Shown in pieces: positions 40,944 to 52,394 of a stretch of 64,000 bases of DNA. Under the pieces are notes generated by a model. The model made no database searches. It worked only from the letters and a program-made list of their open reading frames with translations, and was not told the DNA's origin. The first letter of the stretch is position 1, and every line of letters begins with the position of its first letter. The position numbers were made by a program, and so were the translations under genes. The stretch spans positions 4,216,001 to 4,280,000 of the forward strand of contig NZ_AP022610.1 in the NCBI RefSeq assembly GCF_010729665.1, given 5' to 3'. The stretch comes from Mycolicibacterium madagascariense (lineage in GTDB: Bacteria > Actinomycetota > Actinomycetes > Mycobacteriales > Mycobacteriaceae).

Positions 40944-42596
40944 TTAGTTCTTCTTCGGCGCCGGCTTGCGGACCTTGACCGATTCCTTCTCGAGGTCGTC
41001 GGGATCGAGGGCCTCGGCGTCGGCCCCGGTGTCGACGGCGACGGAGCTGCCGTCGGACGCGGCGAAGCCCTTCTTGAACTCGTTGACGATGTCGGTCAGC
41101 TTGTTCTCGGCGTCCTCGGGCAGCTTCTTGCTCTCCCGGATGCCCTGGTACACGTCGTCATGGCTGGCCTTGACGTGCTCGAGGAATTCGGTCTGGAAGC
41201 GCCGAACGTCTTCCACGGGAACCGAATCCAAGTGGCCCTTGGTGCCGAGGAAGATCGCGACGACCTGCTCCTCGACCGAGAGCGGGCTGTACTGCGGCTG
41301 CTTGAGCAACTCGACCAGCCGGGCGCCGCGTTCCAGCTGCGCCTTGGACGTCGGATCCAGGTCGGACGCGAACGCCGCGAACGACTCCAGCTCGCGGTAC
41401 TGCGACAGGTCGAGGCGGAGGCTGCCCGCCACTTCCTTCATCGCCTTGATCTGCGCGGCGCCACCGACGCGGGAGACCGACACGCCGACGTTGATCGCTG
41501 GCCGGACACCCTGATTGAACAGGTCGGTCTCGAGGAAGCACTGACCGTCGGTGATCGAGATGACGTTGGTCGGGATGTAGGCCGAGATGTCGTTGGCCTT
41601 GGTCTCGATGACCGGCAGACCCGTCATCGATCCGGCGCCCAGTTCGTCGTTCAGCTTGCCGCAGCGCTCCAGCAGGCGCGAGTGCAGGTAGAAGACGTCG
41701 CCGGGGTAGGCCTCGCGACCCGGCGGGCGACGCAGCAGAAGCGAGATCGCGCGGTAGGCCTCGGCCTGCTTGGTCAGGTCGTCGAACACGATGAGGACGT
41801 GCTTGCCGTCGTACATCCAGTGCTGTCCGATGGCCGAACCCGTGTACGGCGCAAGCCATTTGAAGCCGGCCGGATCCGACGCGGGCGACGCGACGATGGT
41901 CGTGTACTCCATCGCGCCGCCGTCTTCGAGGGCGCGCTTGACGCTGGCGATCGTGGTGCCCTTCTGGCCGATCGCGACGTACACGCAGCGGACCTGCTGC
42001 TTGGGATCGCCGGTCGCCCATGCCTCGCGCTGGTTGAGGATCGTGTCGACGCAGACGGCCGTCTTGCCGGTCTTGCGGTCGCCGATGATCAGCTGGCGCT
42101 GCCCGCGGCCGATGGGCGTCATGGCGTCGATGGCCTTGATGCCGGTCTGCAGCGGCTCCTCGACGCCCTGGCGCTGGACGACCGACGGCGCCTGCAGCTC
42201 GAGCGCGCGGCGGGTGTCGGTCTCGATGTCGCCCTGGCCGTCGATGGGCTGCCCCAGCGGGTTCACCACGCGGCCGAGGAACGCGTCGCCGACGGGTACC
42301 GAGAGCACCTCGTTGGTGCGCTTGACCTGCTGGCCCTGCTCGATCTTCTCGAAGTCACCGAGGATGACCGCGCCGATGCTGTGCTCGTCGAGGTTCAGTG
42401 CGACACCGAGCACGCCGCCGGGGAACTCGAGGAGCTCCTGCGTCATGACCGAGGGCAGGCCCTCGACGTGTGCGATGCCGTCACCCGCGTCGATGACGGT
42501 GCCGATTTCTTCTCGCTGGGTATCGGCGGAAAACGAGGATACGTACTCCTCGACGGCACCTTCGATGTCAGCAGCGGAGATTGTCAACTCTGCCAT
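40944..42596 (-). CDS. atpA: ATP synthase alpha subunit
   Basis: 550 residues from ATG 42596; the reading frame stays open far upstream through atpFH, but that part is spurious. P-loop [10 protein letters not shown]. The C-terminus extends about 35 residues past the usual end ([20 protein letters not shown] then a basic tail), as in other mycobacteria, where this extension suppresses ATP hydrolysis. Confidence 0.96.
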   Translation of the reverse strand: MAELTISAADIEGAVEEYVSSFSADTQREEIGTVIDAGDGIAHVEGLPSVMTQELLEFPGGVLGVALNLDEHSIGAVILGDFEKIEQGQQVKRTNEVLSVPVGDAFLGRVVNPLGQPIDGQGDIETDTRRALELQAPSVVQRQGVEEPLQTGIKAIDAMTPIGRGQRQLIIGDRKTGKTAVCVDTILNQREAWATGDPKQQVRCVYVAIGQKGTTIASVKRALEDGGAMEYTTIVASPASDPAGFKWLAPYTGSAIGQHWMYDGKHVLIVFDDLTKQAEAYRAISLLLRRPPGREAYPGDVFYLHSRLLERCGKLNDELGAGSMTGLPVIETKANDISAYIPTNVISITDGQCFLETDLFNQGVRPAINVGVSVSRVGGAAQIKAMKEVAGSLRLDLSQYRELESFAAFASDLDPTSKAQLERGARLVELLKQPQYSPLSVEEQVVAIFLGTKGHLDSVPVEDVRRFQTEFLEHVKASHDDVYQGIRESKKLPEDAENKLTDIVNEFKKGFAASDGSSVAVDTGADAEALDPDDLEKESVKVRKPAPKKN

Positions 42597-42649
42597 GATT
42601 CTTCGTCTTCCTACCTTGTTGAGTCGGGTGGTGAGTCTGTCTGGGTCGA

Positions 42650-43984
42650 CTAGTCCGGCAGCTGCGTCTGTGCGGCGGCCAGTCGGGTGGCGATGGAACC
42701 GTCGATCACCTCGTCGCCGACGGTGATCGAGAGCCCGCCAAGGACTTCGGGGTCGACGTTGAGCTGGATCGACACCGGGTGTCCGTAGATCCTCGACAAC
42801 AGTTCGACGAGCCGGTTGCGCTGCTCGTCGGACAGGTCGGCTGCGGCGGTCACGTGGGCGACGAGCTCGCCACGGCGCGCCACGGCGAGTTCGGCGAGAT
42901 CGATCACGGCCTCGTCGGCACGCTCGCCGCGCAGGTGACCGATCGTCTGCGACAGCAGTGCCGCGGCGATGCCGTCGATCCCCGAGCCGTCGATCACCTT
43001 GTCCAACAGCGCGGTACGGCCCTCCAGCGGCGTGGTGTAGTCGCTCAGCAACGCGGTCAGCCGGGGCTGCCCGTCCAGGATGCGACCGAAGCGGAACAGC
43101 TGCTCCTCGACGTCGTCGACCTGATCCTCGAGCTCGGCGCGCTTCAGCAGCGCCAGCCGGGCCAGATGCTCGATGCCGTCGATGAGATCGGCCTCGGCGG
43201 ACCACCGCTGGGACGCCGCCGTCTGCAGCAGCTTCACGGTCTTCTCGTCGAGCTTGCCCGTGAACAACCGGTCGACGAGGGACTTCTTGGCCTCCGCGTC
43301 GTCGTTGTGCTCGGTGAGGTGCCGCGTCAGCGTCGGCTCGTTGACCAGCAGCGTGACGACCTGGGCGAGCTCCTCGGAGAGCTTGGTGAGCCCGTCGGCG
43401 TCGAGATCGCTTGCCACCTCGTCGAATTCGTGCGTCAGCGCGACACGCGCCGCGCGGCTGGCGGCCCGCAACCGGACGTAGGCACCCGTCTCGATGGCGG
43501 CTGACGTGGGCGCCATCTCCTCGAGCTCGTCGAGGAAGCGGTCGACCGTGGCCGACTGCGCCTCGGGATCGGAGACGTGGGACCGGACCAGCTCGTCGGC
43601 CTTCTGCACCGACTCCTCGCCGAGACCGAGCCGCAGCTGACGGATCAGCTGCTGACGCATGAGCTGAACGTGTTGTGCGCCTTGGGCCTTGACCCGCTCG
43701 GCCTCCACGCCCGCCTGCTCCTCCAGCTGGCTGGCGATGCGCTCGGAGTCCTGTCGGGCCTCGTCGGTAACCTTGGCGGCCTCGGCCTCGGCGTCCTTCA
43801 CGGCCTTGGCGTGCATGGCGTCGGCGTCGGCGAGCTTGCGGGCCGCCTCCTCGCTCTCGGCGAGCGCGGCCCGCACCGCGTCCTGCTGCTTCTGCATCAG
43901 CGACTTGACCGGCGGCACGACGTAACGCCACACGACGAACACGATGACCGCGAACCCGATCAGCTGGCCGATGAATGTCGACAT
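42650..43984 (-). CDS. atpFH: ATP synthase fused b-delta subunit
   Basis: 444 residues. N-terminal transmembrane helix ([21 protein letters not shown]) and coiled-coil like subunit b, followed from about residue 170 by an insertion and a delta-like domain ending [21 protein letters not shown]. The fusion is specific to mycobacteria and relatives and forms the peripheral stalk with AtpF. Its ATG follows the atpF stop directly. Confidence 0.95.
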   Translation of the reverse strand: MSTFIGQLIGFAVIVFVVWRYVVPPVKSLMQKQQDAVRAALAESEEAARKLADADAMHAKAVKDAEAEAAKVTDEARQDSERIASQLEEQAGVEAERVKAQGAQHVQLMRQQLIRQLRLGLGEESVQKADELVRSHVSDPEAQSATVDRFLDELEEMAPTSAAIETGAYVRLRAASRAARVALTHEFDEVASDLDADGLTKLSEELAQVVTLLVNEPTLTRHLTEHNDDAEAKKSLVDRLFTGKLDEKTVKLLQTAASQRWSAEADLIDGIEHLARLALLKRAELEDQVDDVEEQLFRFGRILDGQPRLTALLSDYTTPLEGRTALLDKVIDGSGIDGIAAALLSQTIGHLRGERADEAVIDLAELAVARRGELVAHVTAAADLSDEQRNRLVELLSRIYGHPVSIQLNVDPEVLGGLSITVGDEVIDGSIATRLAAAQTQLPD

Positions 43985-44485
43985 TTAGCGGCTCCCACCC
44001 GATGTGACGTCTACGCCGAGGATGCGGCTCGCCAGCGTCGCGGACAGACCGTCCACCGACGAGTCGAGTTCGGACTGCGCAGCCGAACGTTGTTCTGACA
44101 GTTGACGATCCGCATCGCGCACCGTGTCGGCCACCTCGCCGTTGGCCTCGGCCCGCTTCTCGTCGATGACCTGCCGACCGGCGTTGCGAGCCTGGTCGCG
44201 GATCGACGAGGCCTCCGTGCGGGCCTCGGCCATCTTCTCCTCGTAGTCGGCCTGTGCCGCCGCCATCTGTTCGGCCGACTTGCGGTTGTCCGCGGCGGTC
44301 TTGGCGAGCATGGCCTCCCGCTCGGCGAGGACCTTGCTCACCGGTGGCACGACCCATGTGGCGATGACGCCGAGCACGATCAGGAAGATGATCAGCACGA
44401 CGAAGAAGGTGGCGTTGGGGATCAGGAAGTTGTTTCCCCCGCCGCCTTCTCCGGCCGCTTGGATCGATGCGCTCAGTGAATGCAT
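43985..44485 (-). CDS. atpF: ATP synthase b subunit
   Basis: 166 residues. One N-terminal membrane helix ([20 protein letters not shown]) and a long charged coiled coil. Partner of the b-delta fusion in the peripheral stalk. Confidence 0.94.
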   Translation of the reverse strand: MHSLSASIQAAGEGGGGNNFLIPNATFFVVLIIFLIVLGVIATWVVPPVSKVLAEREAMLAKTAADNRKSAEQMAAAQADYEEKMAEARTEASSIRDQARNAGRQVIDEKRAEANGEVADTVRDADRQLSEQRSAAQSELDSSVDGLSATLASRILGVDVTSGGSR

Positions 44486-44494
44486 GTCAGTGAA

Positions 44495-44800
<306 letters not shown>

Positions 44801-45628
44801 TTAGTGGCTTGCGGCTTCCTTGGCGTCCTTGGCATCTCGGGCGTGGTCACCCTCGTCGTGGTCGCCCTCGGCGTGCTCGTCGTCGTGGTCGAGTTCCATC
44901 GACTGGCTGAAGTACAGGATCGTCAGCAGCGCGAAGATGAACGCCTGGATCAGGCCGACGAAGAGGTCGAACAGCTTCCAGATCGCGTTGGGCGCCCACA
45001 TGAACTGCGTGGGGATCAGCGCCGCGATGAGCGTGACCAGGATGCCTCCGGCGAACAGGTTGCCAAAGAGTCGCAGCGACAACGAGATCGGCTTGGCGAT
45101 CTCCTCGACCAGGTTGATGGGCGCCATGAAGGCCACGTGACCCTTGAGCACCTTCACCCAGTGCTTGAAGAACCCGCGACGCCAGATGCCGGCGGCGTGG
45201 TAGCAGAGGAACACGAACAGGGCGAGCGCCAGCACGAAGTTGATGTCGGCGGCCGGCGGCTTGAGCAGCTCGTGGGTCTCACCGCCGGAGGAGTACTGCA
45301 CCGGCAGCACCGAGAGCCAGTTCGAGATCAGGATGAACACGAACAGCGCCACGGCCAGGGGCAGCACGAACGGTGCGACCCTGATGCCGATCGCGCTCTC
45401 GACCTGGTTGCGCATCTGAATGGTGATCGCCTCGAAGAACAGCTGCACCCCACCCGGGACGTCGGTCGAGGTGACCTTTGCCCGCAGGAAGAACGCCAGG
45501 CCGATGACGATGACCGCGGCGACGGCCGTGGCCGTGATGGTGTCCAGGTTGAAGGTCAACCCCAGCCAGTGCACTTCGTCGTGCTCGCCGACGTGGATGG
45601 CTCCCGCGGCGACAACCTGCTCATTCAT
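44801..45628 (-). CDS. atpB: ATP synthase a subunit
   Basis: 275 residues, about five to six membrane helices. [13 protein letters not shown] contains the essential Arg of the proton path. The His/Asp/Glu-rich C-terminus ([16 protein letters not shown]) is unusual, could bind metal, and varies between species. Its start overlaps the atpI-like stop by eight bases. Confidence 0.94.
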   Translation of the reverse strand: MNEQVVAAGAIHVGEHDEVHWLGLTFNLDTITATAVAAVIVIGLAFFLRAKVTSTDVPGGVQLFFEAITIQMRNQVESAIGIRVAPFVLPLAVALFVFILISNWLSVLPVQYSSGGETHELLKPPAADINFVLALALFVFLCYHAAGIWRRGFFKHWVKVLKGHVAFMAPINLVEEIAKPISLSLRLFGNLFAGGILVTLIAALIPTQFMWAPNAIWKLFDLFVGLIQAFIFALLTILYFSQSMELDHDDEHAEGDHDEGDHARDAKDAKEAASH

Positions 45629-46085
45629 TGGTGTCAGCTCTATCCTTCGACTCGGTCTCCAGAACGTCCATGCCGCCCGAGCGGATCTTCCGGAGTACGG
45701 GAATGCTGGTGCTCATCACCAGGAGGGCTTGGAAGATGGCCAGTCCGAACAGCACCGCCAGACCGCCGTCCCTCTTGAAGACGATGGCGATCGCCAGGGC
45801 CACCGCGGTGATCGCCAGCAGGCGCGAGGCGGAGTTGAGGGCCATCTTCTTCTTCAGCGGATGGTCCTCGGCGGTGATCGACTCGACCGCCCGGCGCACC
45901 AGGAGCGCATTGCACAGACCGAGGAGCAGACCGACCCCGAAGAACACGCCGTAGAGAACCTTGCCGCCGAACGCCGCCGCGGCAACCGCCAACGCGGTCA
46001 AGACGAGGCATACGATGAACAAACGCACGGGCCGGAAGGCCACGGCTGGGAACACCAACGGCGCATCCTGCGCTGGCGTCGTCAC
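45621..46085 (-). CDS. ATP synthase protein I-like membrane protein (Rv1303-like)
   Basis: 154 residues with four hydrophobic segments ([69 protein letters not shown]). First gene of the atp operon, in the place and with the topology of AtpI, which helps assemble the c-ring. Sequence similarity to E. coli AtpI is weak. Confidence 0.8.
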   Translation of the reverse strand: MTTPAQDAPLVFPAVAFRPVRLFIVCLVLTALAVAAAAFGGKVLYGVFFGVGLLLGLCNALLVRRAVESITAEDHPLKKKMALNSASRLLAITAVALAIAIVFKRDGGLAVLFGLAIFQALLVMSTSIPVLRKIRSGGMDVLETESKDRADTNE

Positions 46086-46296
46086 TGACTCACCTCAATC
46101 CACGCTGTCTCGGTAGCTGTCCTCTTGGACGATCGATGATCCGGCGCGTGCCCGCTGAGCGTATCGGAGGGCGGTGGGCGCGCTGGAATCACCCAAGGGG
46201 AAGCTCCCTTTGTCGGTCGTACGTCGGCCCCGATCGGCTTCTGCGCAACCGAGGGGCCGGGCCGGCAACCCGCGAGGTCTTTCGGGTTCTGCCAGC

Positions 46297-46324
46297 ACCG
46301 TACCACATGGTAGACGGGCCTAAA
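46297..46324 (-). promoter_or_regulatory. Possible atp operon promoter
   Basis: On minus: TTTAGG (46324-46319), 16 bases, TACGGT (46302-46297), in the 267-base gap between wecA and the atpI-like gene. An imperfect inverted repeat TACCA-CA-TGGTA lies in the spacer. Weak pattern match. Confidence 0.3.
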
Positions 46325-46352
46325 CCCGACCTACTACTTCTTGTCGTACTCC

Positions 46353-47525
46353 CTAGTCTGGCAGCCGGCTGGGAGCGTCGCGGCCTCTTCGGAGCAGTGG
46401 GATGAGGGTGATGACCATCGCGACGACGATCGCCGCCAGCATGACGGCGCCGGTGTAGCGGGGGTCGAAGAAGATGGTGCTTGCCGCGCCGAGGGCGACG
46501 ATGCCTACCCACAAGTAGATCAGCAGGACCACGCGCCGATGGGAATGACCGATCTGCAGCAACCGGTGGTGCAGATGCATCTTGTCCGGACTGAACGGGC
46601 TGCGCCCGGCACGCGTGCGCCTGACGATGGCCAGCAACATGTCCAGCGCCGGCACGAACATGACGGCGACGACCAGGAGGAACGGCGACAGCAGGGCGAA
46701 GACGTCGCGCGCGCCGTAGGCGTTCTGCGAGATCGGTCCCGCGGCCGTGGTCGACGCCGCGGCGAGCATCAATCCGATGAGCATCGAACCCGAGTCGCCC
46801 ATGAAGATCTTCGCCGGATGGAAGTTGTGCGGGAGGAACCCTAAACAGGCGCCGGCGAGGACCACCGAGATCACCGCCGGCGGGTAGAACAGGACGTCGC
46901 CGCCATGGTCGCGCAGCAGGCCGATCGAGAAGATGCAGATCGCCGCCGCGGTGATCAGGCCCAGCCCGGCGGCCAGGCCGTCGAGGCCGTCGACGAAGTT
47001 CATCGCGTTGACGATGGAGACGGTCAACGCCAGGGTCAGCAGGATCGAGGTGACCTGGTCGAGCACGATCGTGCCGACGCCCCCGATCGGGATGTAGAGC
47101 ACGCTCCACGCAACGCCCATCGTCACCAGCACGCTGGCGGCGGTGATCTGGCCGGCGAACTTCGTCAGGGCGTCCAGTCCCCACCGGTCGTCGATCAGGC
47201 CGATCGCCATGATCAGACCACCCGCCACGACCACCGCGGGCATGCCGGAGGAGTAGACGAAACCGCGCGTCAGGGCGGGTAGCTGAGACGCCAGCAGCAC
47301 GGCGGCGACGATGCCGATGTACATCGCGAGTCCGCCCATGCGGGGCGTCGGCTGTTCGTGGACGTCGCGCTGGCGCGGGTAGGCGACGGCGCCGAGCCGC
47401 GTCGCGAGCCCCCGGACCCAGCCCGTGGCGAAGTACGTGATGATGGCCGCGGTCAGCCCGACCAGCGCCAGCTCCCGCAACGGGACACCGGCGCCGCGAT
47501 CGGACAACGCGAGCAGGCCAGCCAC
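46353..47525 (-). CDS. wecA: Undecaprenyl/decaprenyl-phosphate GlcNAc-1-phosphate transferase
   Basis: 390 residues, about 11 membrane helices, MraY/WecA family. Motifs: GLIDDRWGLD, NAMNFVDGLDGLAAG, KIFMGDSGSMLIG and the cytoplasmic His-rich DKMHLHHRLL. By mycobacterial precedent (Rv1302) it starts the linker unit (decaprenyl-PP-GlcNAc) joining arabinogalactan to peptidoglycan. GTG start 47525. Confidence 0.92.
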   Translation of the reverse strand: MAGLLALSDRGAGVPLRELALVGLTAAIITYFATGWVRGLATRLGAVAYPRQRDVHEQPTPRMGGLAMYIGIVAAVLLASQLPALTRGFVYSSGMPAVVVAGGLIMAIGLIDDRWGLDALTKFAGQITAASVLVTMGVAWSVLYIPIGGVGTIVLDQVTSILLTLALTVSIVNAMNFVDGLDGLAAGLGLITAAAICIFSIGLLRDHGGDVLFYPPAVISVVLAGACLGFLPHNFHPAKIFMGDSGSMLIGLMLAAASTTAAGPISQNAYGARDVFALLSPFLLVVAVMFVPALDMLLAIVRRTRAGRSPFSPDKMHLHHRLLQIGHSHRRVVLLIYLWVGIVALGAASTIFFDPRYTGAVMLAAIVVAMVITLIPLLRRGRDAPSRLPD

Positions 47526-47600
47526 GCGCTGAAATGTACTGGACCGAGCTGAGACCCCGAACGCGGTGACGCCGCGGGGCGGTCCCGAGCCGCCGGTGCG

Positions 47601-48254
47601 TCAGGCCGAGAGCGACTCCGCCTCGATCTTCAGCACGTCGGCGATGGCCGCGGCGGTGATGGGTCCGGCCCGCAGGATCCGCGGCTGCGCCCCCGTGAGG
47701 TCGACGATGGTCGACGCCGCGCCTTGCGCCGACGGTCCCGCCTCGAGGTAGACCTCCACCAGGTCACCGAGCTGGTCGCGCGCCTCGGCTGCCGTCGTGG
47801 CCGCCGCCCGGCCGGAGATGTTGGCACTCGAGACCGCCATCGGTCCCACCTCGCGCAGCAGCTCGATCGCCACCGGGTGCAACGGCATCCGCAGCATGAC
47901 GGTGCCCTGCGCGTCACCGAGATCCCACTGCAGCGACGGCGCCTGTTGGACGACGAGGCTCAGCGCCCCCGGCCAGAACGCGCGGATGAGTTCGCGGGCC
48001 GACTCGGGCACCGAATAGACCAGACCGTCGATCGTGTGCCACGACCCGACGAGCACCGGGACGGGCATGTCGCGGCCACGCCCCTTGGCCGCCAGCAGGG
48101 CGGCCACGGCCGCGCCGTCGAACGCGTCGGCGCCGATGCCGTAGACGGTGTCGGTGGGCAGCACCACCAGCCGGCCACCCTTGAGCGCGCTGATCGCCGA
48201 CGCGATGCCGGCGGGCCGCTGGGTCGCGTCCGTGCAGTCGAAAACCTCACTCAT
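47601..48254 (-). CDS. L-threonylcarbamoyladenylate synthase (Sua5/YwlC/TsaC family)
   Basis: 217 residues from ATG 48254, which overlaps the prmC stop as ATGA. It makes threonylcarbamoyl-AMP for the t6A37 tRNA modification. Motifs: GRLVVLPTDTVYGIGADAFD, KGRGRDMPVPVLVG and MAVSSANISGRAAATTA. Equivalent to Rv1301. Confidence 0.93.
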   Translation of the reverse strand: MSEVFDCTDATQRPAGIASAISALKGGRLVVLPTDTVYGIGADAFDGAAVAALLAAKGRGRDMPVPVLVGSWHTIDGLVYSVPESARELIRAFWPGALSLVVQQAPSLQWDLGDAQGTVMLRMPLHPVAIELLREVGPMAVSSANISGRAAATTAAEARDQLGDLVEVYLEAGPSAQGAASTIVDLTGAQPRILRAGPITAAAIADVLKIEAESLSA

Positions 48255-49135
48255 GTGTGCACACCTCCGTAGTTTGCGACCCACTCGCGCCCATCGTCCC
48301 TAGCCTTCCTCATCGCCGTCACGAACCGCGGCCGACCGGCGAGGTCGCGTCGCGAGGTGACCTCGGCGAAGGCGCTGGACTCCTCGAACAGCGCGACGGT
48401 CGATGCCGCGGTGTCGTCGTCGTGCTCGACGGCGACGGCGCCCCCCGACCGCAGCAGTCGGGCCGCGATCGCGACGATCGGGCCGATGACGCGCATGCCG
48501 TCGGGGCCTCCGAAGAGTGCGTGGGCCGGGTCGTGGTCGGCGACCTCGGGGTCGAGGACCGCGCCGTCGGGAATGTAGGGCGGGTTCGCCACCAGGAGGT
48601 CGACCGTCCCGTCGTACCCGCTCAGCAATCCGGGGGTGGTGACGTCGGCCTCGACGAGTTCGACATCGAGTCCCGCGCAGTTGCGCCGCGCGTACCGCAA
48701 CGCCTCGGCCGAGTCCTCGACGGCGACGACGTGTGCGGCGTGCCGGGCCGCGGCGAGCGCGGCGGCGAGCGCCCCCGATCCGGTGCACAGGTCGACGATG
48801 GTTGGCTTCGGCGAAAGTCGTTGCCGCAGAGCCCATTCCAGGAGCGACTCCGTCTCGGGGCGGGGGATGAACACCCCGGGGCCGACGTGCAGCAGCAGTG
48901 GTCCGAACGCCGCCGACTCCGTCAGATGCTGCAGCGGAATCCGCCGCGACCGCGCCTCGACGAGGTCGCGGTAGTGCACGTAGAACGGCTCGTCGGGCTC
49001 GTGGAACCGGAGCAGGCCGCGGTCCAGCCCGGCCGCGTGCGCCGCGAGGAGTTCGGCGTCGACGTGCGCGCTGTCGATCCCGGCCTGCTCGAGCGTGCCC
49101 GCGGCCTCGTCGATGGCCCGCCGCAACCGCGTCAT
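48251..49135 (-). CDS. prmC: Peptide chain release factor N5-glutamine methyltransferase
   Basis: 294 residues. It methylates the Gln of the GGQ motif in release factors. An N-terminal helical domain ([16 protein letters not shown] at its end) is followed by a SAM-binding fold with [15 protein letters not shown] and the NPPY motif in [12 protein letters not shown]. It overlaps its substrate gene prfA by four bases (ATGA). Confidence 0.95.
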   Translation of the reverse strand: MTRLRRAIDEAAGTLEQAGIDSAHVDAELLAAHAAGLDRGLLRFHEPDEPFYVHYRDLVEARSRRIPLQHLTESAAFGPLLLHVGPGVFIPRPETESLLEWALRQRLSPKPTIVDLCTGSGALAAALAAARHAAHVVAVEDSAEALRYARRNCAGLDVELVEADVTTPGLLSGYDGTVDLLVANPPYIPDGAVLDPEVADHDPAHALFGGPDGMRVIGPIVAIAARLLRSGGAVAVEHDDDTAASTVALFEESSAFAEVTSRRDLAGRPRFVTAMRKARDDGREWVANYGGVHT

Positions 49136-50214
49136 TCTTGCTCTTGGAGCCTGGCTTGCCGGTCGGCCGCGGCCAAGGCGTCGAGCATCGGGTCGAGCTC
49201 GCCGTCGAGCACCTGGTCCAGGTTGTGCGCCTTGAACCCGATGCGATGGTCGGTGATCCGGTTCTCGGGATAGTTGTAGGTCCGGATGCGCTCGCTGCGG
49301 TCGACGGTGCGGATCTGGCTGGCCCGGTCGGCGGAGGCGTCGGCGGACGCCTGCTCCTCGGCCAGCGCCTGCAGACGCGCTGCGAGCACCACCATGGCGC
49401 GCGCCTTGTTCTGCAGCTGCGAACGCTCGTTCTGGCAGGTGACGACGATGCCCGAGGGCAGGTGGGTGATGCGGACCGCGGAGTCGGTGGTGTTGACGCC
49501 CTGCCCGCCCTTGCCGGAGGAGCGGTAGACGTCGATGCGCAGATCCGACTCGTCGATCTGCACCTCGGCCACGTCGTCGGGTTCGGGGTAGACCAGCACG
49601 CCCGCCGCGGAGGTGTGGACGCGGCCCTGCGATTCGGTGACGGGGACGCGCTGCACGCGGTGCACGCCGCCCTCGAACTTCAGCCGCGACCAGACGCCGT
49701 CGGCGGAATCGCCCTTGCTGGCGATGGTCAGCGTGGCGTCCTTGTAGCCGCCGAGGTCGGAGAACGTCTCATCGAGGACGGTGACGTTCCAGCCGTGCCG
49801 CTCGGCATACCTGATGTACATGCGGGCCAGGTCCGCGGCGAACAGGGCGGACTCCTCACCGCCCTCCCCCGACTTGACCTCCATCACGACGTCGTCGGCG
49901 TCGTGCGTGTCGCGCGGTGCCAGCAGATCGCTGAGCTGAGTCTCCAGACGTGCGACGAGCGCCTCCAGGTCGGGCACCTCGGCGGCGAACGACGCATCCT
50001 CCGACGCCAGTTCGCGGGCGGCCTCGAGGTCACCGCGCGCGCTCTCCAGCTTGCGGTGGGTGGCGACGATCGGAGCCAGCTGCGCAAACCGCCGGCCGAC
50101 GCGGCGGGCCGCACCGGCGTCGGCGTGCAGAGCCGGATCGGAGAGCTGCCGCTCCAGGTCGGCGTGCTCGGCGACGAGCGCGTCGACCTTGGTCGCGGCG
50201 TCGGTACTCGGCAC
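49132..50214 (-). CDS. prfA: Peptide chain release factor 1
   Basis: 360 residues. Terminates at UAA/UAG. The GGQ motif is [16 protein letters not shown] with Gln238, the PrmC target. The rpmE-prfA-prmC-sua5-wecA order is conserved in mycobacteria. Confidence 0.96.
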   Translation of the reverse strand: MPSTDAATKVDALVAEHADLERQLSDPALHADAGAARRVGRRFAQLAPIVATHRKLESARGDLEAARELASEDASFAAEVPDLEALVARLETQLSDLLAPRDTHDADDVVMEVKSGEGGEESALFAADLARMYIRYAERHGWNVTVLDETFSDLGGYKDATLTIASKGDSADGVWSRLKFEGGVHRVQRVPVTESQGRVHTSAAGVLVYPEPDDVAEVQIDESDLRIDVYRSSGKGGQGVNTTDSAVRITHLPSGIVVTCQNERSQLQNKARAMVVLAARLQALAEEQASADASADRASQIRTVDRSERIRTYNYPENRITDHRIGFKAHNLDQVLDGELDPMLDALAAADRQARLQEQE

Positions 50215-50254
50215 CGGTAACTCCTTCCTCAGAACGCTTCACGCCGAACGCAAG

Positions 50255-50295
50255 CGGCGCCCGCCCCCGGCATGAATGCGTCGGGGCGGGCGCCG
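50255..50295 (-). terminator. Hairpin after rpmE
   Basis: 13-bp perfect stem (50255-50267 with 50283-50295), 15-base loop, between the rpmE stop and the prfA start on minus. It may end or attenuate rpmE transcription before prfA. Confidence 0.55.
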
Positions 50296-50304
50296 TTGGG
50301 TCGG

Positions 50305-50538
50305 CTACTTGTCGGCTGCGGCCTTGTCGGAGCCGCGCTTGCCGTAGCGCTTCTCGAAGCGCGCCACACGGCCGCCGCTGTCGAGGATCTTCTGCTTACC
50401 GGTGTAGAAGGGGTGGCACTGCGAGCAGACTTCGACCACGATGTGGCCGCTCTCCTTGGTGCTGCGCGTCTGGAACGTGTTTCCGCAGCCACACACGACG
50501 GTGGTGTCTACGTAGCTGGGGTGGATACCCGATTTCAT
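50305..50538 (-). CDS. rpmE: 50S ribosomal protein L31, zinc-binding type
   Basis: 77 residues. CxC and CxxC ligands (Cys16, Cys18, Cys38, Cys41) mark the Zn-containing (C+) form; a Zn-independent paralogue is not in this window. [10 protein letters not shown] and [11 protein letters not shown] are typical. Confidence 0.96.
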   Translation of the reverse strand: MKSGIHPSYVDTTVVCGCGNTFQTRSTKESGHIVVEVCSQCHPFYTGKQKILDSGGRVARFEKRYGKRGSDKAAADK

Positions 50539-50678
50539 GATGGTCCTCTTCAGTAGTTGGCCGCCGGGTCGCCTGAGAGCACTGACCTGAGTCTTCAGAC
50601 GTGAACCGGAACCGAGGGGGTCGACGGTCGATTATGCCAGGTCAGCCGTCAGAGTCATAAACGCGCGGACCGGTGGGC

Positions 50679-52268
50679 CTATTCCGCGGCGCTGAGCTGC
50701 CCGATGGGCCCGAACACCCTGCCGTCGCGCTTCCACAGCGTGCGCCCGGCCGGCTCGACGCCGAGCGCGACGAGCTCGCGCTTGAGGATCTTGTTGGTGG
50801 CGGTGCTCGGCAGGTCTTCGGCCACCCACACGTAGCGCGGCCAGGCCTTGGGGGACAGATCGGGTTGCGCTGCGAGGAACCTGCCGAGCGCCTCGGGCGT
50901 CAGCTCGGCGCCGTCGCGCAGGACGATCGCGGCCATCACCTGGTCGCCGACGTACTCGTCGGGCACCGGATAGATGGCAACGCGACTGATCTCGTTGAGC
51001 CGCAACATGATTCGCTCGATCGGTGCCGCGGTCAGGTTCTCGCTGTCGACGCGCATCCAGTCGGCCGTGCGGCCGGCGAGATAGATCCACCCGTCGGCGT
51101 CGCGGTAGGCCAGATCGCCCGACCAGTACATGCCGTGCCGCAGGCGCTGATCCGTCGCGCCGGGATCGTTGTAGTAGCCGCGGAACAGACCGCTGCCGCT
51201 GGTGTTGACCAACTCCCCCGTCGCCGCGTCGCCGTTGACGAGCGCACCCGTCTCGTCGAATCGTGCGACGGCGCACTCGACGACGGTCTCGGGGTCATAG
51301 ATCGCGACGCCCGGGAAGCCCTTGCCGATCGAGCCCGGCGGACAGTCGTCGGGCCGGGTGATGATGACCGCGGCCTCGGTCGAGCCGAAGCCGTCCCACA
51401 CCGAGCACCCGAACCGGCGGCCGAACTCCTCGATGTCGCGATCGGCGGCTTCGTTGCCGAACGCGATGCGCAGCGGGTTGTCGTGGTCGTCGGGCTGCTC
51501 GGGGGTGGCGAGGATGTACGCGAGCGGCTTGCCCACGTAGTTCATGTAGGTGACGCCGTACCTGCGCACGTCGGGCAGGAACCGCGATGCCGAGAACGTC
51601 GCGGGCACCATCGCCGCACCCGCTCCCAGCGCGACGCTCCAGCCGGCGTAGACGGCGTTGGAGTGGAACAGCGGCATGGCCAGATAGCACACGTCGGTCT
51701 CGCCGAGACCGTAGCGCTGCACCAGCGCGCTGCCGGCGAACAGCACCATCGCGTGCGGCACTTCGACCGCCTTGGGCTCGCCGCTGGTGCCGGAGGTGAA
51801 GATCATCATGAAGGTGTCGTCGGCGCCGACCTCGCGGTGCGGCGTCAGGGCGGGTGCGGCCGCGACCCGGTCCGTCCACGCGGGATCCGTGACGTCGACG
51901 ACCGTGACGCCGGGCAGCTCCAGGCCGTCGAGCAGGTGCGCCTGGCCGGGTTCGGTGAGGACGAGCTGACAGTCGACGCGCGCGATGTCCCGGGCCAGCG
52001 CCTCGCCCCGGCGCGTCGTGTTGAGGCCGCACAGCACGTAGCCACCCAGCCCGGCCCCGGCGAGCGCGGTCAGCATCTCGGGCGTGTTGCCCACGAGCGC
52101 GCCGACGTGCAGCGGGCGGGCCGGGTCCGACGCCGCGATGACGGCGGCCGCCTGGGCACCGGCCGCGTCGATGTACTCGCGCCACGTCCACGACGCATCG
52201 CCGTGCGTGACGGCGACCAGGTCGGAGTCGGCCCGCGTCCTGAGCAACTGTTGGAGTGTGTCGGCCAT
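50679..52268 (-). CDS. Acyl-CoA synthetase (FadD, ANL superfamily)
   Basis: 529 residues. AMP-binding motif FTSGTSGEPKAVEVP, DGFGSTEAAVIITRP and GDLAYRDADGWIYLAGR are present, with the catalytic Lys region TATNKILKREL near the C-terminus. It activates a carboxylic acid as acyl-AMP, then acyl-CoA. Motifs are closest to the FadD17/very-long-chain group, so a steroid or long-chain substrate is possible but unproven. Divergent from a TetR regulator. The M. tuberculosis order has rho next to rpmE, so this pair looks inserted. Confidence 0.88.
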   Translation of the reverse strand: MADTLQQLLRTRADSDLVAVTHGDASWTWREYIDAAGAQAAAVIAASDPARPLHVGALVGNTPEMLTALAGAGLGGYVLCGLNTTRRGEALARDIARVDCQLVLTEPGQAHLLDGLELPGVTVVDVTDPAWTDRVAAAPALTPHREVGADDTFMMIFTSGTSGEPKAVEVPHAMVLFAGSALVQRYGLGETDVCYLAMPLFHSNAVYAGWSVALGAGAAMVPATFSASRFLPDVRRYGVTYMNYVGKPLAYILATPEQPDDHDNPLRIAFGNEAADRDIEEFGRRFGCSVWDGFGSTEAAVIITRPDDCPPGSIGKGFPGVAIYDPETVVECAVARFDETGALVNGDAATGELVNTSGSGLFRGYYNDPGATDQRLRHGMYWSGDLAYRDADGWIYLAGRTADWMRVDSENLTAAPIERIMLRLNEISRVAIYPVPDEYVGDQVMAAIVLRDGAELTPEALGRFLAAQPDLSPKAWPRYVWVAEDLPSTATNKILKRELVALGVEPAGRTLWKRDGRVFGPIGQLSAAE

Positions 52269-52329
52269 CGTCGGCTACCTCGGTTCCACGCTGAACACAA
52301 TTGGGAAAGTGTCTACCACGATGTGCCAC

Positions 52330-52339
52330 ACGGTACCGT
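52330..52339. promoter_or_regulatory. Possible TetR operator
   Basis: Perfect 10-bp palindrome ACGGTACCGT in the fadD-tetR divergent spacer. Short, so suggestive only. Confidence 0.3.
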
Positions 52340-52394
52340 CTGACGACGGGCACAATGCGTCCGTCCCCACCGCGACGCGAAGAGGAGCCCGCCG

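Noticed and set aside
42597..44357. Upstream extension of the atpA reading frame
   Set aside because: It runs through atpFH in a wrong frame; AtpA starts at [13 protein letters not shown] (42596).
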